Both the position numbers and the translations under genes were made by a program. A stretch of 20,730 nt of DNA, taken from NCBI RefSeq assembly GCF_902506425.1, contig NZ_LR732500.1, forward strand, positions 1-20,730, read 5' to 3'. The notes under the pieces are model-generated. The model was not told the origin of the DNA, did no database searches, and saw only the letters and a program-made list of their open reading frames with translations. Source of the stretch: Novosphingobium sp. 9U. GTDB taxonomy: Bacteria > Pseudomonadota > Alphaproteobacteria > Sphingomonadales > Sphingomonadaceae. Shown here one piece after another: positions 1 to 7,788 of the stretch; positions within the stretch are counted from its first letter, which is position 1; every line of letters starts with the position of its first letter.

Positions 1-310
1 GTCATGAACCTTGGAAGGATCGCCCGCGAAGCTCCATCATGCGGCGGCATATGCCGACCGCGAAGACGACCATGCTCCCGGCAACGGCATCTCCAAAGCC
101 CTCTTGCAACCGACGCGATTAGACGACAAGCGTCCGTAGATGGGGAGCGCGCGTCAGCGGACCGCAGGGATCGTGTTCAATCTCGGTCCGCTGCAAGGAG
201 CGAATACGGCCCGAAGACTCGGCCTTGTTGCTGAGCCGTGCGGAGAGTCACGCCCTTGTTCATCAGAAGGCCCGGCGGAAGCTTGTCCATCGATTCGCAG
301 ACCCTCGAGA
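1..310. other. Left-edge stretch with no recognisable gene
   Basis: No reading frame here has a convincing start, ribosome site or recognisable protein family. The frames that cross it are short or run antisense through the ion-channel gene that ends at 311. It may be the spacer downstream of the minus-strand operon. I saw no clear terminator hairpin with a T-run. Confidence 0.4.
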
Positions 311-1378
311 TCAAAAGGGTGCCCAGCGGCGTTGGATCTCATCTGTGTCGTATCCCAACTCCAAAGCCACGCGGCGGATAAGTGGATCCCACCCGCTGCG
401 CTGCTCGGCGTATGCAGCGTTGTCCGGCTGGATCGTGATGCCCGCACCGCGCATCGTTGCGAGAGCGGCGGCATAGCTCTCTTCATAGCTCGGACCGTGT
501 CCTGTTGCGCGTTCGTCGTCGGAGTTGGGAAAATGCCGGTCCAGGGTCTGCAACAAGAGCAGGGCGCATCGGCGCAGCGCTCCGACGGACGCGGCGCGTA
601 CGAGGGTTCCGTACTTGTGCTGATCAAGCGAAGTGTCGATCAAGGTCGTGAGATCGAGCAGCACGAAGCTGAACCGCGACACCGCATACCGCGGCTCGGA
701 AAAGCGGAAATAGAACAACAGCGGGTAGAAGTGGTGCGCTTCCTTGATCGTGGCGAGCGAGCGCGCAAGATTGCTCAGCTCGCTGGTGGCGTCGCTGAAG
801 TCGCCACCCGGGCCAAGCCGGGCCAGCATTTCGGCAGCGTCTCCCTTTCCGCCTGTCAGCAGGTCGACATTCAGCGCCAGCGCATTGCGCTCCTGAAGGG
901 CGGAATAGACCTGGACCAGGTAGCTCAACACCAGCGACAAAACCGAGGCGCCGATCAGCGAGTTGAGGAGGAATAACAGCCTCGTGTCGGAAGTGTGCGG
1001 CGAATAGTCGCCTCCGCCCACGATCGACAGGCTGCTACCCGCGACCAGCAGCGCGGTGACGAAGTCTGTGGGCGTGTCCCCGCTGCTCGGTCGGATCGCG
1101 GTGCCAAGTTCCGGGCGGATGACGAGCGCGGCACCGGCGGTAAGCCCGAGCGCCCAGAACCCGATCAACGCGACGACGATGAGCGGTCCCGCAAAGGACA
1201 GGACCGCAGAGCGCCGGCGGCCGAACGGTCGTGAGATGGCTTTGATCAGGGCCCAAATTAGTCGGTTCCAGCGCGGTGCCAGGACGCCCGTGCCGGCTCT
1301 TGCGTAGAGCACGGTCAGGAAGATGTCGGCGAGGAAGAGCAGCATCAGCACCGCCCCGCCGATTTGCTCGAGAGTCAT
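311..1378 (-). CDS. Two-TM ion-channel-like membrane protein with a degenerate selectivity filter
   Basis: The 355-aa product has a hydrophobic helix at about residues 6-26, a second at about 60-87, a re-entrant pore-like stretch at about 104-120, a third helix at about 132-157, and then a long soluble C-terminal region of about 190 residues. This is the layout of the bacterial two-pore-helix (Ion_trans_2) potassium channel family. The filter position reads IVGGGDYSP (residues 119-127), where the potassium consensus is TVGYGD followed by a similar SP/T-rich turn, so the conserved Thr and Tyr are Ile and Gly. The ATG has a GAGG seven bases upstream. It is the last gene of a probable minus-strand operon, 24 bases after the 195-aa membrane protein. 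The channel fold is well supported; potassium selectivity is not. The soluble C-terminal domain was not recognised. Confidence 0.8.
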   Translation of the reverse strand: MTLEQIGGAVLMLLFLADIFLTVLYARAGTGVLAPRWNRLIWALIKAISRPFGRRRSAVLSFAGPLIVVALIGFWALGLTAGAALVIRPELGTAIRPSSGDTPTDFVTALLVAGSSLSIVGGGDYSPHTSDTRLLFLLNSLIGASVLSLVLSYLVQVYSALQERNALALNVDLLTGGKGDAAEMLARLGPGGDFSDATSELSNLARSLATIKEAHHFYPLLFYFRFSEPRYAVSRFSFVLLDLTTLIDTSLDQHKYGTLVRAASVGALRRCALLLLQTLDRHFPNSDDERATGHGPSYEESYAAALATMRGAGITIQPDNAAYAEQRSGWDPLIRRVALELGYDTDEIQRRWAPF

Positions 1379-1402
1379 GGCCGTGCCTCGATGCGCCTGC
1401 TG

Positions 1403-1990
1403 CTACGCAACCATCCCGGGCAGCGCGTCCGCGACCGTCCCTTCTGCCCGATAGTCCGGCGGGATCGCGAAGTCGCGCCGGGCCAATCCACGCGAGGCCT
1501 GCGCACCCTGCGGAAAGCCGCCACGGTCGGAGTAGTCGCGCCGGGAGTTCGGGGCGCGACGGTGCGCCGCCTTCACGCCGAGGTAGGCGACGACGTCGAG
1601 CACGGTGATCCCGATCACCAGGGCGGTGGCGACGGCCGCGTTGCCGCGCTTCGGGTTGCCGGGACGAAGTGCGATTGCAAGCGTTGCGAGATCAAGCGCA
1701 TCGCCTGCGATCCGCGACGCCAGGCCGGCCGGCTTGTCGACCGACAGCGTCGGCACCGCGCTTGCAAGCTCGCGCACGCCGTAGGCGCGGATTAGGCCCG
1801 TTTTGTGGCCGAGCCCGAGCTTGCGGCCGATCCGGCCGGGCACCAGCACCTCGGCAAGGCCAAGGCCGATCGAGAACCACCCGAGAAAGCGAGACAGTCT
1901 GTCCGGGGCAGTAAGCGAGCTTGGACCCTTGTGCTGGACCCGCGGGTCTCCTTTCGAGCGGGCGATATGCGTGACGTTGGTGAGTGGCAT
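1403..1990 (-). CDS. Small integral membrane protein, function unknown
   Basis: The 195-aa product has a hydrophobic segment at about residues 33-52, a weaker amphipathic stretch at about 70-108, and a strong membrane helix at about 118-140. A charged, Arg-rich tail of about 50 residues follows. Related alphaproteobacterial proteins are, from memory, often named 'cyclase/dehydrase' in databases, but no START/SRPBCC domain is visible here, so that name should not be trusted. The ATG is preceded by AAGGTG at good spacing. It lies 35 bases downstream of the dehydrogenase and just upstream of the channel gene, so the three are probably co-transcribed. No catalytic motif was seen. Confidence 0.7.
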   Translation of the reverse strand: MPLTNVTHIARSKGDPRVQHKGPSSLTAPDRLSRFLGWFSIGLGLAEVLVPGRIGRKLGLGHKTGLIRAYGVRELASAVPTLSVDKPAGLASRIAGDALDLATLAIALRPGNPKRGNAAVATALVIGITVLDVVAYLGVKAAHRRAPNSRRDYSDRGGFPQGAQASRGLARRDFAIPPDYRAEGTVADALPGMVA

Positions 1991-2025
1991 GATGACACCT
2001 TTTCGTACTGAAGGTCGGACTGGGT

Positions 2026-3201
2026 TCAGGGGCGAAGCATGACCTTGATGCAGCCGTCGGCCTTGTCGCGGAACGTGCGGTACATCTCGGGACCTTGCGA
2101 GAGGTCGACCTTGTGGGTGATCACGAAGGAGGGATCGATCTGGTCATCCTCGATCCGGCGGAGCAGGTCCTCGGTCCAGCGGGGCACATGCGCCTGCGCC
2201 ATGCGGAAGGTCAGCCCCTTGTTCATCGCCTGGCCCATCGGGATCTTGTCGACAAGGCCGGTATAGACGCCGATGATCGAGATGACCCCGGCTGGCCGGC
2301 AGACATAGATCATCTCGCGCAGCACGTGCGGGCGGTCGCTCTCGGCCATGACCATTTGCTTGGCGCGGTCCAGCAGCGTGTCGGGCTGCCCGGCGCTCAC
2401 GTGGCTCTCGGCGCCGACCGCGTCGATGCACTTGTGCGGTCCCTCGCCGCCGGTTAGCTCGTTGAGGCGCTCGACGACGCTTTCCTCCTCGAAGTTGAGA
2501 GTGATCGCGCCGGCGGCGGCAGCCATCGACAAGCGCTCAGGCAGGCAATCGATGGCGATCACCTTCTCGGCGCCGAGTAGGATCGCCGAGCGGATCGTCA
2601 TCTGGCCGACGGGACCACAGCCCCACACCGCGACGGTGTCGCCGGGCTGGATATCGGCCTGTACCGCGGCCTGCCAGCCGGTCGGCAGGATATCGGACAG
2701 AAACAGCAGCTTCTCATCGTCGATGCCGTCCGGGACCTTGATGTGGGTGGTGTCAGCAAACGGTACGCGCAGGTATTCGGCCTGACCTCCCGGGTAGCCG
2801 CCGGTCAGGTGCGTGTAGCCGAACAGGCCGGCGGTGCGATGGCCGAACGTCTTATCGCCAAGCTGACCCTTCCTGTTGGTGCGCTGACACACCGAGAAGT
2901 TGCCGCGACGGCACTGGTCGCACTCACCACACTGGATGGTGAAGGGGATGACGACACGGTCACCGACCGCGAGCTTGTCCTTCGAGGCGCTGCCGACTTC
3001 GACCACTTCGCCCATGGTCTCGTGGCCCAGGATGTCGCCGGGCAACATGGCCGGGATCAGGTTGTGAAACAGGTGGAGATCGGAGCCGCAGATTGCGCAA
3101 CTCGTCACCTTGATGATCGCATCGCGGGGATGCTCGATTGAGGGATCCGATACCGTGTCGTAGCGGACGTCTTCCTTGCCGTGCCAAACCAGCGCCTTCA
3201 T
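2026..3201 (-). CDS. Zinc-dependent NAD(P)-linked alcohol dehydrogenase, glutathione-independent formaldehyde dehydrogenase type
   Basis: The 391-aa cytosolic medium-chain dehydrogenase probably oxidises formaldehyde or small alcohols with NAD. Catalytic zinc ligands are visible as Cys38 (CAICGSD), His60-Glu61 (GHE) and Asp170 in LSDILPTGW. The Asp in this last motif is the third ligand known from Pseudomonas putida formaldehyde dehydrogenase. The structural zinc lobe has Cys91, 94, 97 and 105. The Rossmann motif is at about 193-199 (VWGCGPVGQ). The start is the ATG of MKALVWHGKED, which has a perfect AAGGAGG upstream; the frame stays open for another 119 codons 5' but that part resembles nothing and overlaps the divergent regulator. 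It leads a three-gene minus-strand operon and is divergent from the PAS regulator at 3331, with a 129-bp shared control region. Substrate is inferred from family only. Confidence 0.9.
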   Translation of the reverse strand: MKALVWHGKEDVRYDTVSDPSIEHPRDAIIKVTSCAICGSDLHLFHNLIPAMLPGDILGHETMGEVVEVGSASKDKLAVGDRVVIPFTIQCGECDQCRRGNFSVCQRTNRKGQLGDKTFGHRTAGLFGYTHLTGGYPGGQAEYLRVPFADTTHIKVPDGIDDEKLLFLSDILPTGWQAAVQADIQPGDTVAVWGCGPVGQMTIRSAILLGAEKVIAIDCLPERLSMAAAAGAITLNFEEESVVERLNELTGGEGPHKCIDAVGAESHVSAGQPDTLLDRAKQMVMAESDRPHVLREMIYVCRPAGVISIIGVYTGLVDKIPMGQAMNKGLTFRMAQAHVPRWTEDLLRRIEDDQIDPSFVITHKVDLSQGPEMYRTFRDKADGCIKVMLRP

Positions 3202-3330
3202 GAAATCCTCCTTGGCTGCACCGCGACCTAACCGGTCATCGATGCTGTCAGGCACCCGGACGATCACTAGGGAACCATCCGAGCACTCCAGGACTCGCCG
3301 GAGAACCGGCAGCCTTGGAGGGGCGGACGG
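3202..3330. promoter_or_regulatory. Shared divergent promoter region, dehydrogenase operon versus PAS-LuxR regulator
   Basis: This 129-bp gap separates two divergent starts, each with a strong ribosome site (AAGGAGG on the minus side, GGAGGGG on the plus side). Both promoters must lie here or inside the flanking 5' ends. I found no clear -35/-10 pair and no GGAAC...CGTT general-stress promoter. The arrangement makes the regulator a candidate controller of the dehydrogenase operon. Confidence 0.5.
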
Positions 3331-5565
3331 ATGGCGGCCGATACACCAAGAACGGACAAGCAGGCGCGTCGCGAGCAGCAGACGCTGCTGACGTCCGTGC
3401 TGGATCACCTGCCGCTGGGCGTGGGCGTCTACGACCGCCACGGAGATCTGATCCACTCTAACCAGCGTCTGCGCGACTATGTCGGGTTGACGGCGTTGCC
3501 TTCGCGACAGAAGGAGAATGCGGCACGATGGCTTTCCTTCGATGAGAGCGGACACCAACTCGAACCTGCCTCCTATCCCGGCGCGCGAGCACTGCGCGGT
3601 GAGAGGGTCGTGCCGGGGATCGACTTCCTATACAGCCCGGACAATGCACCTGCACGCTGGATGCGGGTCAGCGCGGTCCCGCTGGAGCACCGCAGTGACT
3701 CGGACGCTGGGGTGATCGTGGTCGTCCAGAACGTGGACGATCTGAAACGCGCGGCGGAACGGATCGCACAGGCGGGCGCCGTGCTTGCCACTCAGACGCG
3801 GTTTCTAGACACCACACTCTCGTCCTTGCCGGACTTCGTGTACGCTTTTGACCGGCAACACCGGTTTGCCTACGCCAACCAGGCGATGCTCGCGCTGTTC
3901 GGGCTGACAGCGAACCAGATGATCGGCAAGACATTCGCCGAACTCGATTACCCTGCCGAACTGGCCGAACGGCTTAACGGTCACATCGACCGCATCTTCA
4001 CTGACGGTTCGACCGTCGAAGACGAGGTCTTTTTCAAAAGCCCGATCGGGTACGAAGCGTACTTCGCATTCAATTGGGGGCCGGTTCGGGGCGATGACGG
4101 CCAAGTCGAATTGGTTGTGGGCGCATCGCGGGATACGAGCGAGCGTCGTACCTTCGAAGAGGCGCTGGCGAGGAACGAAGCGCGGCTACGCGCCGCCACC
4201 GAGCTCGTCGGCCTTGGAATCTACTCGTGGGATCCAGTTACAGGCGCGCTCGAGTGGGACGATCGCGTGCGCGCTATGTGGGGGCTGCCGCCTGACGCTG
4301 CCGTCGATATGGATGTCTATGAGGCAGGGATCCATCCGGAGGATCTCGCCAAGGTTCGCAGCGCCATCGTCGCTTGTATCGATCCTGCGGGCGATGGGCG
4401 CTACCGCATCGAATATCGGGTGACCGGTCGGAGCGATGGTGTCACGCGCTACATAGCAACTTCCGGCCAGACGACCTTCGAGAATGGACGGGCGGTAGGC
4501 TTCATCGGCGCTGCCATCGACGTCACTGACCAGCGCAGGGCCGAAGCCATGATCCGCGCTAGCGAAGCGCAGTTCCGCGGCTTTGCCGAGCACAGCAGCA
4601 ACCTTATCTGGGTGGGGGACCCGACTGCCGGCACGATCGTCTATCGCAGCGCCGCTTATGAAAGGATTTGGGGCCAGCCGCGCGGAGAGGCGGCAATCAC
4701 CGTGTCCGACTGGATGAAGGATGTTCATCCCGACGACCGGCAGCAAGTCGAACATGCTCTTGCCAGTGCGAAGGCCGGCGAGGTGGCGCAATTCGAGTAC
4801 CGTATCATCCGTCCAGTTGACGGCTCGATACGCTGGCTTCGCGACACTAGTTTTCCGATTCCGGACGAGAATGGTGCCGTGACCCGGATCGGCGGCATTA
4901 CGGAGGATATGACGCAAGACGATGTCCACCAAGTCTATGTCGTCAGCGCCAGGCCGGCACAGGCGCGCCAGCTTGCCGCCGCCGTTCGCGCGCTCGGCTA
5001 TCGGGCCCGGACGTTCGAGAGCGCCGCTGCCTTTCTCGACATCGCGCCGGTGCTCGCGCCGGGCTGTGTGCTGGTCGATCTGCGTAAGGCCAGAGAGGAC
5101 GGACTGACGATCCCACGTGAACTCAAGGCGCGGGCGCTGGCTCTACCGACGATCGCAGTAGACACTCCGGGCGCCAGCACGGCGGCCGTGGTGACGGTGA
5201 TGAAGGCGGGCGTGATCGACTATCTCGTCGCCGCCGACGACGATGCCTTTCGTGCAACGCTTGTCGCGGCAATGGCGGACTGCCGTAGCGCACCGCGGCA
5301 ACCTGCAACCGATCAGACCGGCGCTGCTCGGGTCGCAAGGCTGACGCCGCGTGAACGCGAAGTGCTGGCAGGGCTGGTGAACGGCGGGACCAACAAGTCG
5401 ATCGCTCGCGCTCTCGGGATCAGCCCTCGCACGGTGGAACTGCATCGCGCCCAGGTCATGAGCCGGCTGAACGCGGCCAACTTGACCGAGCTGCTACAGG
5501 TGGCCTTAAGCGCTGGCATGTCTCCATCCAGCGGCAACACGCGGGGCCCGAATAAGACTACATAG
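3331..5565 (+). CDS. Multi-PAS regulator with pseudo-receiver and LuxR/FixJ-type HTH
   Basis: The 744-aa soluble protein contains four PAS-like sensor domains at about residues 18-138, 155-272, 283-402 and 411-528, the later ones of the PAS_3/PAC type (for example HPEDL and HPDDR motifs). A receiver-like domain (about 533-650) and a FixJ/NarL-type helix-turn-helix follow (about 668-725, LTPREREVLAGL...SPRTVELHR). The receiver keeps the phospho-acceptor-like Asp583 (VLVDLR). It has lost the acidic pair (SARP where FixJ has DDDP), the conserved Thr/Ser (AVDTP) and the Lys (LVAADD where FixJ has a KP motif). Normal FixJ proteins have only REC and HTH and are phosphorylated by a PAS kinase; here the PAS sensors are fused directly to the output. 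The ATG follows GGAGGGG. A sensorless kinase gene lies 50 bases downstream, presumably co-transcribed. No LOV cysteine motif is present, so the ligand or cofactor is unknown. Confidence 0.88.
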   Translation: MAADTPRTDKQARREQQTLLTSVLDHLPLGVGVYDRHGDLIHSNQRLRDYVGLTALPSRQKENAARWLSFDESGHQLEPASYPGARALRGERVVPGIDFLYSPDNAPARWMRVSAVPLEHRSDSDAGVIVVVQNVDDLKRAAERIAQAGAVLATQTRFLDTTLSSLPDFVYAFDRQHRFAYANQAMLALFGLTANQMIGKTFAELDYPAELAERLNGHIDRIFTDGSTVEDEVFFKSPIGYEAYFAFNWGPVRGDDGQVELVVGASRDTSERRTFEEALARNEARLRAATELVGLGIYSWDPVTGALEWDDRVRAMWGLPPDAAVDMDVYEAGIHPEDLAKVRSAIVACIDPAGDGRYRIEYRVTGRSDGVTRYIATSGQTTFENGRAVGFIGAAIDVTDQRRAEAMIRASEAQFRGFAEHSSNLIWVGDPTAGTIVYRSAAYERIWGQPRGEAAITVSDWMKDVHPDDRQQVEHALASAKAGEVAQFEYRIIRPVDGSIRWLRDTSFPIPDENGAVTRIGGITEDMTQDDVHQVYVVSARPAQARQLAAAVRALGYRARTFESAAAFLDIAPVLAPGCVLVDLRKAREDGLTIPRELKARALALPTIAVDTPGASTAAVVTVMKAGVIDYLVAADDDAFRATLVAAMADCRSAPRQPATDQTGAARVARLTPREREVLAGLVNGGTNKSIARALGISPRTVELHRAQVMSRLNAANLTELLQVALSAGMSPSSGNTRGPNKTT

Positions 5566-5615
5566 GTATCGTCCGGATGCAGGCTGGGGGGCGCTGGGCG
5601 CAGGACAATTTTGCC

Positions 5616-6275
5616 ATGACATCGATCTTGCCCTCTCCCGCCCGCGCCACCCGAAGCGCTCTTGGACCATGCCGGGAAAGCGACCTGCTGCTGCGGGAGA
5701 TGGCGCATCGCAGCGTCAATGATCTTCAACTCGTCGTGAGCCTGCTTGCTATCCAGAGCCGCCGCACTGCAAACATCGAGGCGCGACAGGCATTGGCCGA
5801 CGCTATGCACCGTGTCGCCATACTGGCAGATGCCCGTTCGTGCCTGCTCAGAGGGGGGCTACCGTCCCTGGAAACAGCGCTGCGGGCGGTGGCCGATGCG
5901 CTCAGCAGCCAGGCCGAGCCGCGTGGCATCGTACTTACGCTCGAATTGGCTTGCCGTGCGTCGGGGCTATCGTCGATCCAAATCGCTACCTTGGCTCTCG
6001 TCGTCAATGAATTAGCGACCAACGCGATCAAGCATGCCTTCGACGAGAATCGCGGTGGTCAAGTGACCATTTTCGTGAGGCGCCTTGACGAGCTTACCGT
6101 GTGCGTCGGGGTTGACGACGATGGTCGACCGTTTCCAGAGACCGACGTTTGTCGCCGCAACCGAATGGGGCTCGGCCTGGCGAGGCGGCTGGTGGACTCG
6201 GTAGGTGGCTTACTCATCTTGCCCCCGAGCGGATCGAAATCGATCGAGGTTAGGGTGCCGGCGCACGAATACTGA
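5616..6275 (+). CDS. Sensorless HisKA_2-family histidine kinase
   Basis: The 219-aa product is almost only a kinase core. The phospho-acceptor helix has EMAHRSVNDLQ with His31 and is close to the HisKA_2 consensus HRVKNNLQ, followed by the typical SLLAIQSRR. The ATPase domain has the N-box NELATNAIKHAF, a G1-like DDDGRPFP and G2 MGLGLARRLV. No transmembrane helix or sensor domain is present. It starts just after the PAS-rich regulator, so sensing may reside in that partner. I chose the ATG at 5616 because AGGA lies ten bases upstream; another ATG at 5577 would add 13 residues but has no ribosome site. HisKA_2 and HWE kinases often feed single-domain or PhyR-type receivers in alphaproteobacteria. 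No such target is encoded here, and the neighbouring receiver looks degenerate. Confidence 0.85.
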   Translation: MTSILPSPARATRSALGPCRESDLLLREMAHRSVNDLQLVVSLLAIQSRRTANIEARQALADAMHRVAILADARSCLLRGGLPSLETALRAVADALSSQAEPRGIVLTLELACRASGLSSIQIATLALVVNELATNAIKHAFDENRGGQVTIFVRRLDELTVCVGVDDDGRPFPETDVCRRNRMGLGLARRLVDSVGGLLILPPSGSKSIEVRVPAHEY

Positions 6276-6661
6276 GAAGTCATCTTCACGTTGTTTATGA
6301 CAAGATTTGATAACGCTCTACGAGATCGCAGCCGCGCAGCTAACTAGCGAGTGCGAGGTAGTAAAAACGGACACATGGCCGGGATAGCGCCGTGGAGGGT
6401 AACGGCTGCCCTCGCGCCTGTCCGTCACCCATCGATGGTCGTTCTTCGTCGGACGGAACCATCTATTGCGAACCGCGAGTCCGAACTCAAGCAGCAGCGG
6501 ATCGAAACGATAGCGCGCCGAGACCCTCGGCACGGCCGGGCGGCGTTGAGCGTTACGTGATCACATGAGGGCGATTGAGCGCCGCGCGTCCGCCGTGCAG
6601 GCCTTATGCTTGGACAGGTAATGAGAACCGTTGTGGGCGTACATACACAAGGAGGTCAGAA
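6276..6661. other. Intergenic spacer upstream of the first GlxA regulator
   Basis: No convincing gene is present; short frames on both strands lack ribosome sites and resemble nothing. The stretch must hold the promoter of the GlxA-type regulator. A perfect 8-bp palindrome (GTGATCAC, 6557-6564) lies about 100 bases before that start and could be an operator half. A GGAAC at 6456-6460 lacks a matching CGTT at the right distance. Confidence 0.4.
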
Positions 6662-7648
6662 ATGAGTGACCAGCCGCCCCGAAATGTAGTCATCTTCGGA
6701 CCCGAGGACGTTCACGCGCTGGAGATCGCCAGCGTCATGGACACCTTCAACGAGGCGAATGCCGAGGCGAGTGCGACGCTCTACGCCATGACTTTCGTTT
6801 CCGAGCGGCGCGACACCATTCGCTGCGCATCGGGCCTCCGGATCGTTCCCGATCAATCGATCTTGGAGCCCGTTCCGGAGATCGATACGCTCCTCGTCGC
6901 TGGAAGCTACGGGGTTCCCGGTGAACCGTCGGACGCAGTGATCACTTGGTTGCGGGAACGATGCGCCTTGGCGCGGCGCTTTGGCTCGGTCTGCACTGGC
7001 ACCTTCCTGCTCGGAGCTGCGGGCCTGATCGACGGACGCGAGGTCACCACCCACTGGTACTATGCGGACGCGCTGCGATCTCGGATCCCGGCCGCGCGTG
7101 TCGACGCGGACCGGATCTTTATTCGTGAGGGTCCGCTGTTCACCTCCGCCGGCGTTTCTGCCTGCATCGATTTGGCCTTGTCGCTGATCGAAGAGGACCA
7201 TGGTCGCGATCTCGCGGTGTCAGTCGCGCGGCACCTCGTCATGTACCTCAAGCGCCCGGGCGGCCAGTCGCAGTACAGCGTGCCACTCGCGGCGCAGGCG
7301 CGCACGCAATCACCAATCGCTCGTCTTCAAGCCTGGATCATCGATTATCCCGACCAAGATCTGAGCGTCGCGGCGCTTGCGAGCAGGGTGGCCATGAGCC
7401 CCCGCAACTTTACACGTGTGTTCCGGAGCGAGACTGGCCTCAGCCCCGCCACTTTCGTCGAGCAAGTGCGCATCGACAAGGCTCGGCGCATGCTCGAACT
7501 TACGTCGCTGCCGCTGGACCAGGTGGCGAGGCTGAGCGGGTTGGGCACAGCGGGATCGGCGCGGCGCATTTTTCTGCGTCGCCTCGGGATTTCGCTCCGA
7601 CAGTACCGTGATCGGTTCAAGCTTGGGAACACGGCCGCCAGCGACTGA
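6662..7648 (+). CDS. GlxA-family transcriptional regulator (DJ-1/PfpI domain plus AraC HTH)
   Basis: The 328-aa protein has an N-terminal DJ-1/PfpI-like (class I glutamine amidotransferase fold) domain at about residues 8-185, with Cys111 at the nucleophile elbow (SVCTGTFLLGAAGL) and the family signature TTHW at 129-132. A C-terminal AraC-type double helix-turn-helix follows at about 222-318 (LSVAALASRVAMSPRNFTRVF). Members are DNA-binding activators or repressors responding to small metabolites; the DJ-1 domain usually senses rather than catalyses. The ATG at 6662 has a perfect AAGGAGG eight bases upstream, which rules out the longer frame starting at 6575. It stands alone between the kinase and the LOV protein, so its target is unclear. 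It shares architecture with the second GlxA regulator at 16416. Confidence 0.92.
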   Translation: MSDQPPRNVVIFGPEDVHALEIASVMDTFNEANAEASATLYAMTFVSERRDTIRCASGLRIVPDQSILEPVPEIDTLLVAGSYGVPGEPSDAVITWLRERCALARRFGSVCTGTFLLGAAGLIDGREVTTHWYYADALRSRIPAARVDADRIFIREGPLFTSAGVSACIDLALSLIEEDHGRDLAVSVARHLVMYLKRPGGQSQYSVPLAAQARTQSPIARLQAWIIDYPDQDLSVAALASRVAMSPRNFTRVFRSETGLSPATFVEQVRIDKARRMLELTSLPLDQVARLSGLGTAGSARRIFLRRLGISLRQYRDRFKLGNTAASD

Positions 7649-7788
7649 TTGTCCGCAAGTGCGCGATCTTTGGCGGGATCTGTGCACGTACCCCGGTTGT
7701 TCGGACGATCAGGCCGGGCCATTACCCGCGGCTAACTGGCACTGTCCCTCCATTTGGGAGCTGCCCTCACCGACTGCCGAGCCGAACC

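Noticed and set aside
140..976. A 278-codon plus-strand frame
   Set aside because: It runs antisense through the ion-channel gene, has no ribosome site, and its product is Arg/Gln-rich with no family resemblance; a shadow frame of GC-rich DNA.
3202..3558. 5' extension of the dehydrogenase frame
   Set aside because: The added residues resemble nothing, overlap the divergent regulator, and the ATG at 3201 has a perfect AAGGAGG.
4186..4932. A 248-codon minus-strand frame inside the PAS regulator
   Set aside because: It is fully antisense to well-conserved PAS domains and lacks any recognisable motif.
6451..6485. GGAAC as an EcfG-type general-stress promoter
   Set aside because: No CGTT is present 15-17 bases downstream, and it is about 200 bases from the next gene.
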